Source of the DNA: Symbiodinium natans | Taxonomy: Eukaryota; Sar; Dinophyceae; Suessiales; Symbiodiniaceae | Direction of reading: 5' to 3' | NCBI GenBank assembly: GCA_905221605.1 | Contig: CAJNDS010000104.1 | Coordinates: 52,501 to 116,500 of the forward strand | DNA length: 64,000 nt | In this document: in pieces, positions 1 to 11,826 of the stretch | Layout: each line of letters begins with the position of its first letter | Numbering within the stretch: position 1 is the first letter of the stretch | Program-made: the position numbers and the translations under genes | The notes under the pieces: model-generated | What the model saw: only the letters and a program-made list of their open reading frames with translations | Databases searched by the model: none | Told to the model about the DNA's origin: nothing

Positions 1-1960
1 CATTGCCGCTAACGATTCGCAAGCCCGTGCAGGGTGATGTCAAACCCGACTTTGACGAGGATGCTGGCAATGTGGCGGAGACCAGGTGGCCAGTGAACAG
101 CAGATTCTTAGCGAAAGAAGAGCGAGCGATAGTGCCCAGGTTACTCAGTGCTCTCATTCGACCGACAGATGCGCCGCCATCCCATGTGTTGCCATGTGCT
201 GTTCAATTTCGGGCCCACTTTCGAGCCGAGATGGCGCATGACCGGAACTTGTTCAGGTCAGTTTTCAAGGTTCTCCAAGCTCGTTTTGCTCACGAGGACA
301 GCTGTGGATGCACAACTTCAGGAACCCCTAGCAACACACGGAACTTCACAAAACGCCAACTCCAGCATATCTTTCCACAAGCTTTTGCATCGTGCTTTGA
401 CGAGAGGACATCTACACCTATGGGGCGCTGAAGTCTTTGGTCGTGTGCAATCCGTTCAGGCTGGCTAACATACATATCTTCATGCTGGTGTCCTCCGGAA
501 GCTGAATCTAAGGCGTTGAAGGCGTTGAAAACTTTGAAGGCTTTGAAGGCTTATGCGAAGGTTTATTTGAAGGCTTTGAAGGCTTGGTGGGACCGTCGGA
601 CAGTGTCGGAAAGTGCAGATGCTTGTGGGGAGTTCACAGGGCGTTAGCTGCTTTGGGCCGGTGCGGTTCAGCTGAGGCCAGTTCCCTGCTTAGAAGATCC
701 GACCATCTTGCCCTTCTACAAGGCTTTCAGCGGGTCTGCGGGCCAGTACAGCGTGTTTCGGGCCGCAACTTTTTTTTTTCGCATGTCTCCAGGCTTGCCT
801 GCGTGTCGATGAGCTTGAAGGCCCAGGGCTTGCGTTATGTCTGGGCACAACTTATATATTGTGATGGCAAAAACATCCTTGTAAGTTAGCGAGGACACGC
901 AATAGGCGGTCAGTCTCCAAGTCTGGAGATTGATTCATCAAAAATTAAATCGAAAACCAACGTTACCAGGAGAGAGGTGGAAAGACATACCGGAGTTTTA
1001 TGGAATCTGCATTAGATGATTGAGCTGCGCCAAGGGGTCCAGCTTAACTTTGTGTTGGAAGAGCCGAAGAGGTTCTGGCACGTTCAACTCCGAAGAGCCA
1101 CACATTTGGGCAGCCTGCCGTGACGTGCAGCGCTCAGGCCATTTGTGTGCGCCAGTGGAAGAAATGTTTCATGTTGCAGTGGCCGACTCTGTCTAGCTGC
1201 CTTTGCTTTGTCGCATCTCCGCATTCAAGGCATGGGGGTACATCCGCCGAACTGGGCCAGAAGCTCAGGTTTATGTGGCACAAATGCTCGTCATGCACAC
1301 AAGCTCTGAAGCTCTGCCTAGGCACATCGTTCGGTATTGAGCAGTGCACGCGAAAAAAAGGAGGCCATGTGAAGGCTGAGTTCGGGTCTGCACATTTGCA
1401 GCCAAGGCGGAGTGTGTCCTTTGTGATTCAGGCAGAAGCTCCTCACTGGGAATGGGTAGCTTCAAATCAATGCTTCTTATCAATGCTTGCTTTTTGGGGG
1501 GGGACGGTTCTGTGAAGTGGTTCTGTGAAGTGCTCACAGGGCGAAAGTGGCGCCGGAAAGACGGAGACAGCCAAGGCGCATCCAGATTGCCTACTCACGA
1601 TGCATTGAGAATCGCCCCTCTTCACAAGCCCTGTGCAGCACGTGATGCTGTACTTTTCGTCGCCGACGCGGCAGCCCCTTGGTCACAGAAGGCTGAGGGA
1701 CTTCGTTATCTGTTATCCATCGCATGCGTTGGCATTGAATTGTGTCTCGCTGCTCGGACCTTCCCAAGCTTTCCTTGAACCCTTAACACTGCGTAAACGG
1801 CTTCAACTAGACGTGGAGCTGCATCATGAGCTCAGGTCCAGCCCCAGGCGCGCATGCGGGACATCTCGGGACATACCACGAGCATCCCAGTGGTGCGAGG
1901 GATGCATTGCTCCGACCCCGCGCAATAGTGCTGAATTTGAGAGCTGGAGGGAAGCCCTGA
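1..1960. other. No recognised gene
   Basis: Several open frames overlap here on both strands, the longest about 140 codons at 3-431 (+). None shows a domain, signal peptide or conserved motif I recognise. A short degenerate tandem of GGCTTTGAA-like 9-mers lies at about 510-585. The stretch could be intron or intergenic DNA of a gene that begins outside the window. Confidence 0.4.
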
Positions 1961-1964
1961 GCCG

Positions 1965-2331
1965 TAAACCCTAAACCCCAAACCAAATACTGTGGGCCTT
2001 AAATCCTACCCGAAACCCGAAACCTTAAACCCTAAACCCCAACCACTAACCCCAAACCCCTATAGTACGCTTAAACTTGACCTAAACCTGAAACCCTAAA
2101 CCCTAAACCCTAAACCCTAAACCCTAAACCCTAAACCCTAAACCCTAAACCCTAAACCCTAAACCCTAAACCCTAAACCATAAAACCTAAACCCTAAACC
2201 CTAAACCCTAAACCCTAAACCCTAAACCCTAAACCCTAAACCCTAAACCCTAAACCCTAAACCCTAAACCCTAAACCCTAAACCCTAAACCTTTAAACCC
2301 TAAACCTTTAAACCCTAAACCCTAAACCCTA
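1965..2331 (+). repeat. Interstitial telomere-like tract, C-strand (CCCTAAA)n
   Basis: Degenerate CCCTAAA variants from about 1965 become a nearly perfect CCCTAAA array from about 2092 to 2331, some 34 units with a few CCTTTAAA interruptions. It ends a few bases before an exon-like island and is followed about 140 bases later by G-strand repeats, so it is not a chromosome end. Confidence 0.95.
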
Positions 2332-2333
2332 AG

Positions 2334-2465
2334 CCAGCGGTTCCATGTCAAAGCCGCTCAGAAACCGGCCAGCGTACCCCAGAAGCCGGGCAGCTTTGTG
2401 GAGGCAAGGGCGGGCCCGCTCCAGCTCCGTCAGCCTACAAAGCGGCAGGCGCGACTTCCAGCTCG
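2334..2465 (+). CDS. Putative internal exon bracketed by telomere-like repeats
   Basis: Between a CCCTAAA array and a TTTAGGG-like array lies a GC-rich island of about 130 bases. One + frame stays open and reads as a basic, Gln/Pro/Arg-rich segment (for example FHVKAAQKPASVPQKPGSF). The sequence turns into G-strand repeat at a GGTTTACGG donor-like site. No family is recognised. It is called an exon because the same bracketing surrounds exons of the identified genes farther along. Confidence 0.35.
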
Positions 2466-2467
2466 GG

Positions 2468-2672
2468 TTTACGGTGGCTTAGGGTGGTTTAGGGTGCTTG
2501 AGGGTGGTTTAGGGTGGTTTAGGGTGGGTTTAGGGTGGTTTAGCGTTGGCTTAGGGTTGAGGGTGGCTTGGAGCGCTTTGGGGTGGTTTGGGGTGGTTTA
2601 GGGTGGTTTAGTGGGGTGGCTTAGGGTGGTTCCGGGTGATTTAGGGTTTGGGGTGATTTGGTGTATATTTTT
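2468..2672 (+). repeat. Telomere-like tract, G-strand (GGTTTAGGGT variants)
   Basis: About 200 bases of GGGTGGTTTA and TTTAGGG-like units follow the exon-like island. They are in inverted orientation to the array ending at 2331, so the pair could fold back on itself. Confidence 0.85.
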
Positions 2673-4724
2673 TTAGGGTTGAGAACGCTCCCCGTTTCCG
2701 GACGCCAGGTTGGATGCAAATGCAAGCCTCGGCTTGCAAGACGGTGAGAAGGACCCCCCATTCGCGATTACCATCATGTTGCCTGTTCAGCTGAAGGTTG
2801 TACCACTCGCAACTGGCTAGGGCCCGCCGTTTTTGAGCTTAGTCCGCATGTTGCCACGTGCGAGGCTGGCATCCACCAGATCATGATGAGTGCGAATCCA
2901 GTGACAGAGGCTGTCCACCGGGCCTGGGTGCTTGAGTTCTGGTAGGCAAAGAAGTGTGGATAGCCGGTGACATCTCCAGTACATGCGTCAGTCTGCCCCC
3001 CCCTGCCCGGCCCCCGAACTAAGAAGAATGTTTTCGGGTTGTTACCCTTAACCTCGTCGATTTGAGGGTCCCGCCTTGGGTCTTGGGATAAGGGGGCTCG
3101 GGAGTTCAGGGTGGTTTTTAGGCATCGGGGGCGACTTGAGGTTTATGGGTTTAGGGTTTCAGGGGCGTAGCAAGCTTCATGAAAGCCAGACCTTGAAATG
3201 GCTGAATCTTTCCGTAAGCCTGCACGTCCCTAAATCTCAACCCAAGCTCAACTCCCAGACTACCCTGAGCCCTGAGCCCTAAATTCCCTAAATCTCTTCA
3301 TTTCTGAGCTCCCACAAGCTGTTTTTCCTTCCGAGGCTTTGGGCAATGCCCGAACTTTGCGGAATGACAACTCTTCGAGGCTTAGGGCTTTTGCTTTAGG
3401 GGTGCAGTGCTCGAGGTCATGCGCTGCCTGTTGCTCCTCCGGCGCTTGGTCCAGTACTGTTGCCGAGTCATTGCCGCTGCTACTGCGGGTGCCTTTGCCT
3501 ACTCCAGCCCTTGTGCTCGTGCCGCTGCCACTTCCCGAGCTGCCTGTCGCAGCGCTGGTTCCTGTGCTGCTGCCTGTTCCTGACACAGTTCCGCCCCCGT
3601 TCCTCCAGCGTTTGTTCCTGTGCTGCTCTCGTTCCTGATCAGCGCCGCAGCTGCCTGGCCCTGATTCACGCCAATGTTGGGTTTCGGGCCAGGGTTTTGT
3701 AATGTTCGAAACCCCGTATCCTGGCTTGCTAAAAGCTTTTGCGCAATCCGCACAGTCCTGTTGGCATGGCTCTCCTCTTAGGAAACCTGCTCTTTCGCCT
3801 TCCAGGTTCGGACGCTTCGTGAAGTTGTTTCTCAATGCCCCGGCCCCAGTTGTCCCAGTTTGGCTTTCAGGAAGTGGCCTGAAAGCCAACAAGTCGGTGG
3901 GGGGGGAGAATGGGGAGCAGGGGGTGCTCGGAAGCTCCGAAGCTCCCATCCTGAGAATGCACTTAAGCCGGAGTGACACTGAGACGGCTGGCGAGATTGA
4001 GAGCAGCGAGATGTCCATCTACTCCCTGGAGAAGTCCACCTGCCCTCATTTTGGGTAGCTCTGCGAGCGCGAGGACGCAGGTTTGCTAGGGGAGTGTGCG
4101 GGTCGAAGGCCTTGATCTTGGGTGCTGGGGATGTAGTTTACGTGCCAGAATGTTTGGGGGGCATCCCCTCCCAAATGCCTCGATCTTACAATCGCCAAGG
4201 CGTGCTTCTTGATTCCGACGTTCTGGTCCCTCGCCTTCGTGGCTCAAGCTTGGGGCCCATGTATTGCGTTAGGGCAATGGCAACCTGGCAACACGGGCGG
4301 GGGTTGCTGACCATCGCAGGCAGACAAAGCCCAAAGCAGCATGAGAAGCCAGTACAGCTGAAAGCCAGTCGACTGCTGGCCCCGAGCCAGCTTCGACCTC
4401 AACCCCGACCCTGATCCCGAGCAGTCTTACTTCCTAGACTTCCAAAACCCCAACACTTCTCGACATTTCCGAGACCGAGACTTGTCCAGACATTTCCTGA
4501 CACCCCTTTTGCCCGACGAGAGCGATCGTCGCCTTGCCAGGGCCTTGGGGGGGCTTTCTGTTAGAGTCTAAGAATCCAGCTAAGCGAGGCATGGTAGATC
4601 AGGGGTTGAGGATGGTTTAGGGTCCGGCAGAGAGAGAGGAGAAAGAGGAGAAGAGGAGAGACGGCTCCTTCTTCGCCTGGAGCTCCTTTGAGCCCTCGAA
4701 GCGCTTGGTGTCCCCTCCTCAGCC
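2673..4724. other. Unassigned stretch, possible exon near 3960-4057
   Basis: No domain is recognised. A + frame at about 3960-4057 has exon-like composition (acidic and Ser-rich, with SDTETAGEIESSEMSIYSLEK), just upstream of the acyltransferase gene, and might be an N-terminal exon of it. A 252-codon minus-strand frame at 3260-4018 is Ser/Gly/Thr low-complexity and has no supporting motif. Mixed G-rich and C-rich degenerate telomere-like sequence occurs at 3070-3170 and 3230-3300. Confidence 0.3.
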
Positions 4725-7700
4725 ATGGGTTTGAGCCACATGCCGGCCTGCGAGAGCGTGGCTCGCCCCGAGCCCGAGATGGCGAACCCGAAGGGATCCT
4801 TTGCGGTCAAGGCCAAACGGGAGAGGGGGTAGATTGATGTAGATTGTGCAGAATGGGCAAACATGGGGTAGACTCCGTAAAGTGGAAGTGGTGGGACGTG
4901 GCTGAGCCCATCTCAGGACCTGAAGAAGCCAGCATCCAAACCACGGATCGACTGCATTGATGGATGCCGCTTTGCCCTGGTTCTGCCAATCATCATTGGG
5001 CACTTCATCCGCTTCGGAACCTCCAACAAGTGGCTTCTCAAACTTCTGACCCAGGATGCCTTCAACTGTAAATCGCCCAGCTCTCCATGGCTTTGCTGTG
5101 CTTTTTGGTGCAAATGCCCTTTTGGCTAGTTTTCCTGTGCTTTTGTGGCAACCTTTGGGGGGAGTCTCTTATGCTCCGCCTTGTCCAACTCCAGGAGAAC
5201 GTCCTGGTGGGCGGCTTCTTCAGCATCTCCGGTTATGTGATGGCCTACGTAGCCACAAACGTGGGTGAGCGAAGCGCCAATATGCAGAAGTTGAAGCAGC
5301 CGGAGCTCTTCTTCTGGCAGAAGGCAGCTCGGCAATGTTTTGAGCAGTGTTGTGGGCACTAGGTAAACCTTGGTTCATGTGGCAAGGTGATGGGCTACTA
5401 TCCTCTGCACTTCGTGGTCTCATCAGCCTTTGCGCCAATGTTCATCTTGATCGACAGGCCAGGGCTGAAGCTTCGCAATTTCAGGAGTCGAGGTAGGAGT
5501 TTAGCCGGTTTAGCCGGTTGGCCTCGACTCCCAAGGGAATCCAAGGGATCTACAAAGACCTACATGTGCCAGCCGTTTTTGTGGGTCTCAATGCCTCTTG
5601 AGATGTTGCTTTCGCAGGTGGATGAAGAACTCTTGGAAGACGACGTCGCTGCATGCCTTCTTCAACTACTTCCTGTTGCAGGCAGGGTCAAAGCCCGAAA
5701 CATCCCGACACCCGTACTTTTGAACTTTGAGCCACCAAGACCAAACAGTGCCAAAGCCCTGGCAGACTTGCTCCTTGATTCGGGGTGTACCGTATCCGCG
5801 TACCTCAGTCTCTAGCAGCCAAAGTAATCAGATCTCTCCATGTTCGCGGTTGTGGAGCCTTGAACCCTCGAAATCCCAAAGCCGTATTTCCAAGCTGCCA
5901 GGACTTAGCTGACAACACCCCCCCCACCCAACCCCCCGGGTCCGAAATGCCCTGAACGCCTGGAGGCCGAATCCCCTTCTGCACAGATATTCAAAACATC
6001 AAGCCGTAGACCCTGAACTCAGTCACACTCAAGAGAAGCATAGCTCTAATGTGTAGATCATTTTGACCGTGCAGCCCTTGCGGCGGGGGGGGGGGGCTCG
6101 AGGGACCTTGAGGCCTTCACCCCCTGAACCCTCGAACCCTGAACCGTTCTAAAACTCAGAAACCCTGAGCCCCGACAACCCTAAGCTACGCCTTTAGCCC
6201 GACACAGCCCCAAGAGCCCCCAAGGCCTGGTTCCCCTCCGCCGCGGAGATCTGGAACCCTCCCACTTGGTGGCCTGGGCCAGGAAGTTTAGCGAGGGCTG
6301 TAGGCACACATGAAAATTAGCGAGGTTGTCTTACTTTTTGATTACTGGCATCAGGGCTCCTGCCGACGCAGGGATTTCAGAAGGGATCTGATTGTTTGGG
6401 CTGTGGGCTTTGAAGATCTGATCCTCAGTATCCCAGGTTCCTTTCGGCTTTGACCTTCGCGAATCTTACGATGCCCACCTTCGTGCTTCCGCAGGCCTCG
6501 ACGTCTGGGTATCTGTGGTGTGATGCTCAGACCAAACCCAAAGCCTGAAATCCCCCCACCGGAGTCAAGCCCAAACCGAGGGTGACTCTTTTGCAGGTGT
6601 CGCGGCTGAGCAAAGATGGGCTCAGCCGGTGCCTCAAGCCGTGGCAGATAGAAGTTCCAACGCCTTGCAGCATTCAGGGTGCAGGGTTTGGAGTGTAGAG
6701 TGCACGTAGCATCCTGAACCCCGGCCTATAGCGCCCCGTTTGAAGAGGGCATTTGCGATAACCAGGGCGGATTGGCCCAAGCTCCTCACACACCCTTGAT
6801 TTTCATGATGGACTCGCTCTGACTGTGCAAGGAGGCCTCATGACCTCTTTTCCTCGATTTGTTCGGCAAGCAGGGTTCTGCCCACTTGTCCAGGCAAACT
6901 CTATGCCGGACTCTGTGGGGTGTCGCTTCTGCAGAAGCTGTCGTATTCTCAGGCCAGGCACTGGATGGGGTTTCGCGAAATGTAGGCTTGCTTGGGGGTG
7001 TCCCTTCCCTGCAGGCCTGGAAGTTTTATTGCTGCGGTGGATACAAGGAGAAGCCCACTCATCCTTACCTCTGGAACGTCACGCGCTTCCATCCTTTCTC
7101 TGCCTTGGTCGAGATCACGGAGACTTGTCATAGGCCTATACAGGGCCTCATATGGCCTCATGCCTTAGGCTCGAGAATTGTATCGAAGTGTGATTGATGT
7201 GCTGCTCACATGATCTTCGCTGCAGTTATCGTGGACATCCTGCTTGCTTGCATTGTGCCAAATGGGTCGCCTGGGTAATTGCAATCGCAGATGGCAGTCA
7301 TTGTGGTTGCTCCATGTGCAGCGTGAGCTCAGGAAGGCGTTGTGGCCGCACGAAATGTCGCACGCTCAGTGGCCATTCTGTGTACATAGACATCTGTGTG
7401 TGGCCTTGAGTTTCGCGATACGTCCCATGGTGACACGTGCGCAGATTGGAGCCGTTGCTGTGTGCCCCGAGGGCCCAAACTGCCCCCAGGGTAGTGAGGT
7501 GCACTATTCAATAAGCGAAAAGAGCCATGGTTAGCGTTGGAAGATGGTTGCTCCTGGTTGTGGGCGTTGCCGTGAAAGGGTTGGACAACGAGTTCGTGGC
7601 CATCTCCGAGCATGGACACCTTCACTTGGAGTCTGGCACAGGGAATGAGACCGCCCTCGAACTTGGCCAGCTGTCGGCGGATGGCCACGGCCACAGGTGC

Positions 7701-9743
7701 TTCGCGATCGGCCATTCGTGCTGGATCGATGCCCAGTGCTGCTCAGCACGCTGCCAGACCCGAACCAGGAAGTGTCGTCCAATCCGCTGAGTTCAACGAA
7801 AGTTGTTTGAAAGATTCGGCTGAGCCACCTTACTGAACCACTGAACTTCCGGCATCTTCCGGCACTTAGGCCTTAGGATTCACTTCGGAATCGCGAAGAT
7901 ACACACCAGGGGGGCCTGTCGAAACAGGAGTCCAGCCGTTCCCACCCGGAAGAGCAAAGCAAAGCATACCGGGCCTTTAGCATCACTGCCCAAAAGGAGC
8001 CAAGCCGTTTCGATGACCCCCCCAAATTGACATGCTTTTGAGAACTCCGCCTCTGCCAGAAGAGCCCAAAAAGTTCTCTGCCTGCTTCAGGGCTTAGGAT
8101 GTTCAGCCGCAGCCAAAAGGCTCTCATGTTTCTTCTGTAAGGAGCGGATGGGGGTCCTAAGCTGGTGGAGGGGGTGGGGGTCCTAAGCTGGTCTCTTCGT
8201 CGGGGGTACCGGTGTTAGGCCGCTGGGTTTCCACTCATAACTCACTGCCTTGAGGGCTGCCGTGAAACAGCTGGGTTGGGCTTGGGAAGCTGGGGTGGTC
8301 TGTGAGCCCTCAGGTCATGCTCGATGAGGGGCGCCGGCCGCAAAATCCACTCTGGCTCTTTCTTGCAAGCTACGCCACTCTGGCATTGAGGTCGGGCTTG
8401 CGGGGTGCTTTGTACGAATTTGTGGGTTTTGCCTTGGGTGCTCTGGGGAGGTCGATCTGTGTGGGTGTGAGCATGAGACAGGCTGACTTCATTGAACCTC
8501 AATGATGCCATGATCCGGTCACTGCTGTTTATGCCGCTCTACACCAAGTTCCTGATGACCATGCACAGGATGTCGGGAGGGAGGGGACAAAAAGTCCAGA
8601 ACTTGATGGGACCCGAAGACTCCCAGCGCCTGCACCCTAAGCCCCTTACCCCCTGAGCCCCCCAAGACCTTCAACCGCCTGACGCCCATTGTAACCCCTC
8701 CGAAGTCCTTAAGCCTACTGAAGCCGCTCCAAAATCCCTTAAGCTTACAAAACCCCCGAAAGTCCGACACCTCTCCCGGCCTTGTCAGGGACTGCATGAG
8801 CGAGCAGCCCCATTGCCTCACCCGCTTCTTCGGCTCGAGGCTCCCGTTGAAGGGTTCAGGGCATTGGGGTTTAGCGATGTTCTCGGGGCCTGGGATTTCA
8901 GGGTTTGGGTTCAAGAGTTGTGGGCTCCTTAGTGTGCAGGGGCTTGGGGTTTCAGGTTTGGGGGGATTGGGGGTGGATTGGGGTGGTTTGGGGTTTGGGA
9001 TTCTCCTATGCCCTGGCAGCATGACAGTTTGTGCCCAAGCAGGACGATGGCCTGGTTGGGCTCCCTCGCCTTCCCGATGTTCATCGTCCACGGACCTGTG
9101 GGGCAGATGTGCCGAGTCTGCGCTTATTCCAACTTGTGCTTTGAAAAGCTTAGCGAGAAAAACTGTGCCTTGGGAGTTTGAGATGTTATCCACAGTAGGC
9201 GAAGAGAGAAAGTGAAGCACAGCCTGGCCAGAGGCGGTTCTTTGTGTGCTCCGTGTCGTTTTGTAAAGTAGAGCGGCGCATGCACCAAGATTCTACAAGA
9301 AGACCATTGCCACGAAGCTCTGGGGCCGTGTGATGCCTAAGCCGTTCTTCCCGATCTACTTGATGATTGTCATGGCCGTGGCCCACCTCTTGAATGAGGG
9401 CTTCGTAAAGAACAAGGCCGGATGACCCGGTGCAAAACCGCATTGGGCTCAGTCGCCTGGCCCTTCCCCTCCCCCACTTACCTTCCCCCCCTTCCCCCCC
9501 CCCCCGTTTGATGTGCCCAGCGAGCGCGCATGACCAGCCCGTGAGCAGGCGGTGCAGCGCCTGAGCGCCCGCTTGGCGCAGTTCCTTGCAGATCGGACAC
9601 ACGGCATGCTCCAGGTCGGGATGTCGGGGGGTGTGTGTGGAGCTTGCAAAAGGGGGTCCCCTGCTTCGCCCAATGGGCCCCCTGCAAGGACCTTCATCGA
9701 CGCTCCCGCAGCTTTGGCAGCCTTGGCAGCTTTAGCAGCCTGA
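4725..9743 (+). CDS. Acyltransferase-3-like multipass membrane protein (about 17 exons)
   Basis: Predicted integral membrane acyltransferase of the acyltransferase-3 (OafA/NodX-like) family, which moves acyl groups onto extracytoplasmic substrates; the substrate is unknown. Rebuilt exons are 4725-4811, 4917-5054, 5195-5323, 5387-5457, 5618-5681, 6225-6268, 6437-6494, 6597-about 6640, about 6890-6952, 7015-about 7119, 8314-8390, 8482-8568, 8789-8839, 9043-9108, 9290-9416 and 9549-9743. Phases match at every fully resolved junction. Readable landmarks in order are RIDCIDGCRFALVLPIIIGH, NVLVGGFFSISGYVMAYV, an AEIWNPPTWFLSA block, WNVTRFHPFSALVEI, SLLFMPLYTKFLMTMHR and WLGSLAFPMFIVHGPVGQ. The last exon ends at TGA 9741-9743. 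Joins after the 6597 exon and between 7119 and 8314 are unresolved. The first ATG at 4725 is the earliest I can support; upstream exons may exist. Eight of 13 resolved donors are GC, two GA and three GT. Confidence 0.8.
7527..7790 (+). CDS. Small secreted Cys-rich protein with cystine-knot-type spacing, nested in an intron
   Basis: An intronless 87-codon frame starts with an ATG and a hydrophobic segment typical of a signal peptide (WLLLVVGVAV, residues 7-16). A polar, acidic middle follows (residues 19-55, one N-E-T glycosylation sequon), then a compact C-terminal domain with all six cysteines at 58, 65, 71, 72, 76 and 83. Spacing is C-x6-C-x5-CC-x3-C-x6-C, the inhibitor-cystine-knot arrangement also found in protease inhibitors, antimicrobial peptides and venom peptides. 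There is no clear dibasic processing site before the first Cys. It lies on the same strand between acyltransferase exons ending near 7119 and starting at 8314. No function can be assigned, and a chance ORF is not excluded. Confidence 0.5.
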   Translation: MVSVGRWLLLVVGVAVKGLDNEFVAISEHGHLHLESGTGNETALELGQLSADGHGHRCFAIGHSCWIDAQCCSARCQTRTRKCRPIR

Positions 9744-10150
9744 AGGATGCCCATGCGTGAGAGCCACTTGCGTGAGAGCCACTTGTATGCAGCAGCATGT
9801 ACAGGATTCTAGCCCTGCTGCGGTTGTGGCCCAGACGCTTGTCTGGGTGTGCATTTGCACTCGGTGTTCGTGGCATGTGAGAACATGCTCCACGCAGCAC
9901 TTCAATGTGATGGCCTTTGAATCACACAAGCTGACCAAGTCAGTTACCAAAGCTTTTAAGCTGCACTTCAGCCTTCGCATGCTCTGCCAACCGGTAGGCA
10001 TGGGTTTGTCCAGAAGCTGAAGTCGAGAGAATTCATTCATCAGTGCCAAGGCATGAGCGTTTCATGGTTTCATGGCACGACTGGTCTTTATTTGCACAGT
10101 GAGTCTTCGAGCTTGCATGTCGTGTGGTGGACAGCTCTACGACGTGCGGC
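9744..10150. other. Gap after the acyltransferase gene, nothing recognised
   Basis: About 400 bases follow the acyltransferase stop. There is a tandem duplication GCGTGAGAGCCACTT at about 9755-9785 and no exon I can support. Confidence 0.4.
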
Positions 10151-10153
10151 CAG

Positions 10154-10290
10154 ACGCCTCGCAGCCGAACTCGGCGCAAAGGTGGTGAGTTTAAACGCCA
10201 CGGAGGCAGCTTCGGATGACTGCAGCCTGTCCCGACACAGGGTGCCGAGTGGGTCAAGGAGACCTGCGATCCGACCTTCGTCTCCAGACA
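10154..10290 (+). CDS. Two BRCT-like exon fragments (tentative)
   Basis: The first piece, ending at 10184 before a perfect GTGAGT donor, reads RLAAELGAKV, like the first helix and turn of a BRCT repeat. After CAG at 10240 the next piece reads GAEWVKETCDPTFVSR, like the conserved Trp helix that closes a BRCT repeat. The intervening beta strands are not visible in the roughly 55 bases between them. This may be a degenerate or partly unrecognised BRCT, possibly the N-terminus of the multi-BRCT gene farther on. Confidence 0.3.
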
Positions 10291-10541
10291 CACACAGTAA
10301 CGCCTATCATCCAGAGTCAAAGGAAGTTTTGTGGGTGGACTTTCCATGGTTTTTTTGTCGGTGCTTGGGTTGGGCTGTCAAGACCGGCCCCGACTCCGAT
10401 CGCCCAGAAGTCCTCGATTGCGATCCTGGGAAGTGCATTGATTGCTGAATCGCTACCAGTATCGGGTAGAAAATCTGCCCTACCCGAGTTCTGAACCTCA
10501 AGGACAGGTTTAACCACCCTGATTGGCTTAGAAGGATGTCC

Positions 10542-10664
10542 ACCCTAAACCCTAAACCCTAAACCCTAAACCCCAAACCCTAAACCCTAAACCCTAAACC
10601 CTAAACCCTAAACCCTAAACCCTAAACCCTAGACCCTGAAACCCTAAGCCCCAAACCCTAAACC
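10542..10664 (+). repeat. Telomere-like tract, C-strand (CCCTAAA)n
   Basis: About 16 CCCTAAA units with minor variants at the right end. Sequence at about 10690-10785 right after it has an exon-like frame (ALGQGPSEKHSALARALQDE). Confidence 0.95.
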
Positions 10665-11699
10665 CGTACACTGAAGCTTTCGGAAGCCGAGGCCCGGTCC
10701 TCATGACGCCCTGGGGCAAGGACCCTCTGAGAAGCACTCGGCTCTTGCGAGGGCCTTGCAAGATGAGAGAATCTAGCGGCAGAGCATGAGTTTAATATCG
10801 CATGGTATAGCAGAATGTAGTAGGATATCAGAGTATAGCAATATACCACAACCTAAGTGAGATAAGACAGTATAAGATAAGACAATACTATAGCAACTGA
10901 ACCCACAGTCTTGAGGGGCCTAAAGCCTGACAGTCAGGGAGTCGCCCTGGGGGGTCGAGGTGTGTGGTTTTGGCGGTTTCGCGCTTAGGTTGTTGGCTCT
11001 TCGGGTGTGCAGACTGGAGAGTTGAGATCAGCAGCCCTAAATCCTAAACTGTAAGGCCTAACCCGACAGCAAGGAAGAGATGCAGGGTTTCAGGAGACAT
11101 GGGGACCCGGGAACGGCTTTTCCCTTGCGAGGACTCTCCTCATGCCGAGGACATAGCACTCCTGCAGGCCTGGAGAGCCCCCCCAAGAAAGTCCCGAGTG
11201 TCAGGTTTACGGGGCAGCAGGGCAGAGCATGCTTCGACTCTTCAACTTCTAAGTCAGCTCAGGAAGTGCTCAGCTCCCGAAAGCCGGAAGCCTCAGAGCA
11301 TCCTTTGAGAGACGCTTCTTGGAGCTGAGGGCCGTGCGTGCAAGGGCTTCAGTCCCATCTGAGCCTTGGCGGTTGAAGGGTAGTGAAGTCATGATCGGGC
11401 ATGACAAGTACGACAGAGTCTCCAGCGCGCTCGCCCTCAAGACTGGCCTAAGTCCTAGGTGCAAGCAGTCCAGCCTGCAGTGAAGGCTACAGGGATCCCT
11501 AGATCCTAAGCATTCCTTAAAGGCCACTACCACCTCCGAAACAAATAATAGCAAAGGGCACAAGCATGGCAGCGGCGATGCACGGGGCAAGTGCCTACTG
11601 GGAGGCTCTCAAAAAACAAAAGGGCTGCCTTCAACAAAGGTGGGTAAACAGAGGGGCTTCGGGCTTCGGGTGTATGGGGCGTATGGGGTTATAGGGTTT

Positions 11700-11826
11700 C
11701 CATGGGTCTCCTCGATCCTCTGCCGCCCATGTCGGGTGCCCTGAAGCGGAAAGCCTCCACGGCGCTGTGCGCCCGCGAGTCGGAGGCGGAGCTGCCCCAG
11801 ACCCTGCAGCAGCCGGGACGACACTT
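11700..11826 (+). CDS. Putative exon, Lys/Arg- and Glu-rich, unassigned
   Basis: The + frame reads LLDPLPPMSGALKRKASTAL and then an acidic, Gln-rich segment before the sequence turns G-rich at about 11826. Composition and frame look coding. It may belong with the exon at 12299-12350, but the family is unknown. Confidence 0.3.

Noticed and set aside
2092-2331. A chromosome end
   Set aside because: The array is internal, followed by inverted-orientation repeats and many genes, and similar arrays recur throughout.
3260-4018. 252-codon minus-strand ORF
   Set aside because: Ser/Gly/Thr low-complexity product with no domain, on the strand opposite to every supported gene; GC-rich DNA gives such frames by chance.
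4235-4255. Spliced-leader relic (TGGCTCAAG)
   Set aside because: Only nine bases match the 3' end of the dinoflagellate leader, expected by chance in 64 kb. The GGCTCAAG inside the 97-bp repeat is likewise too short.
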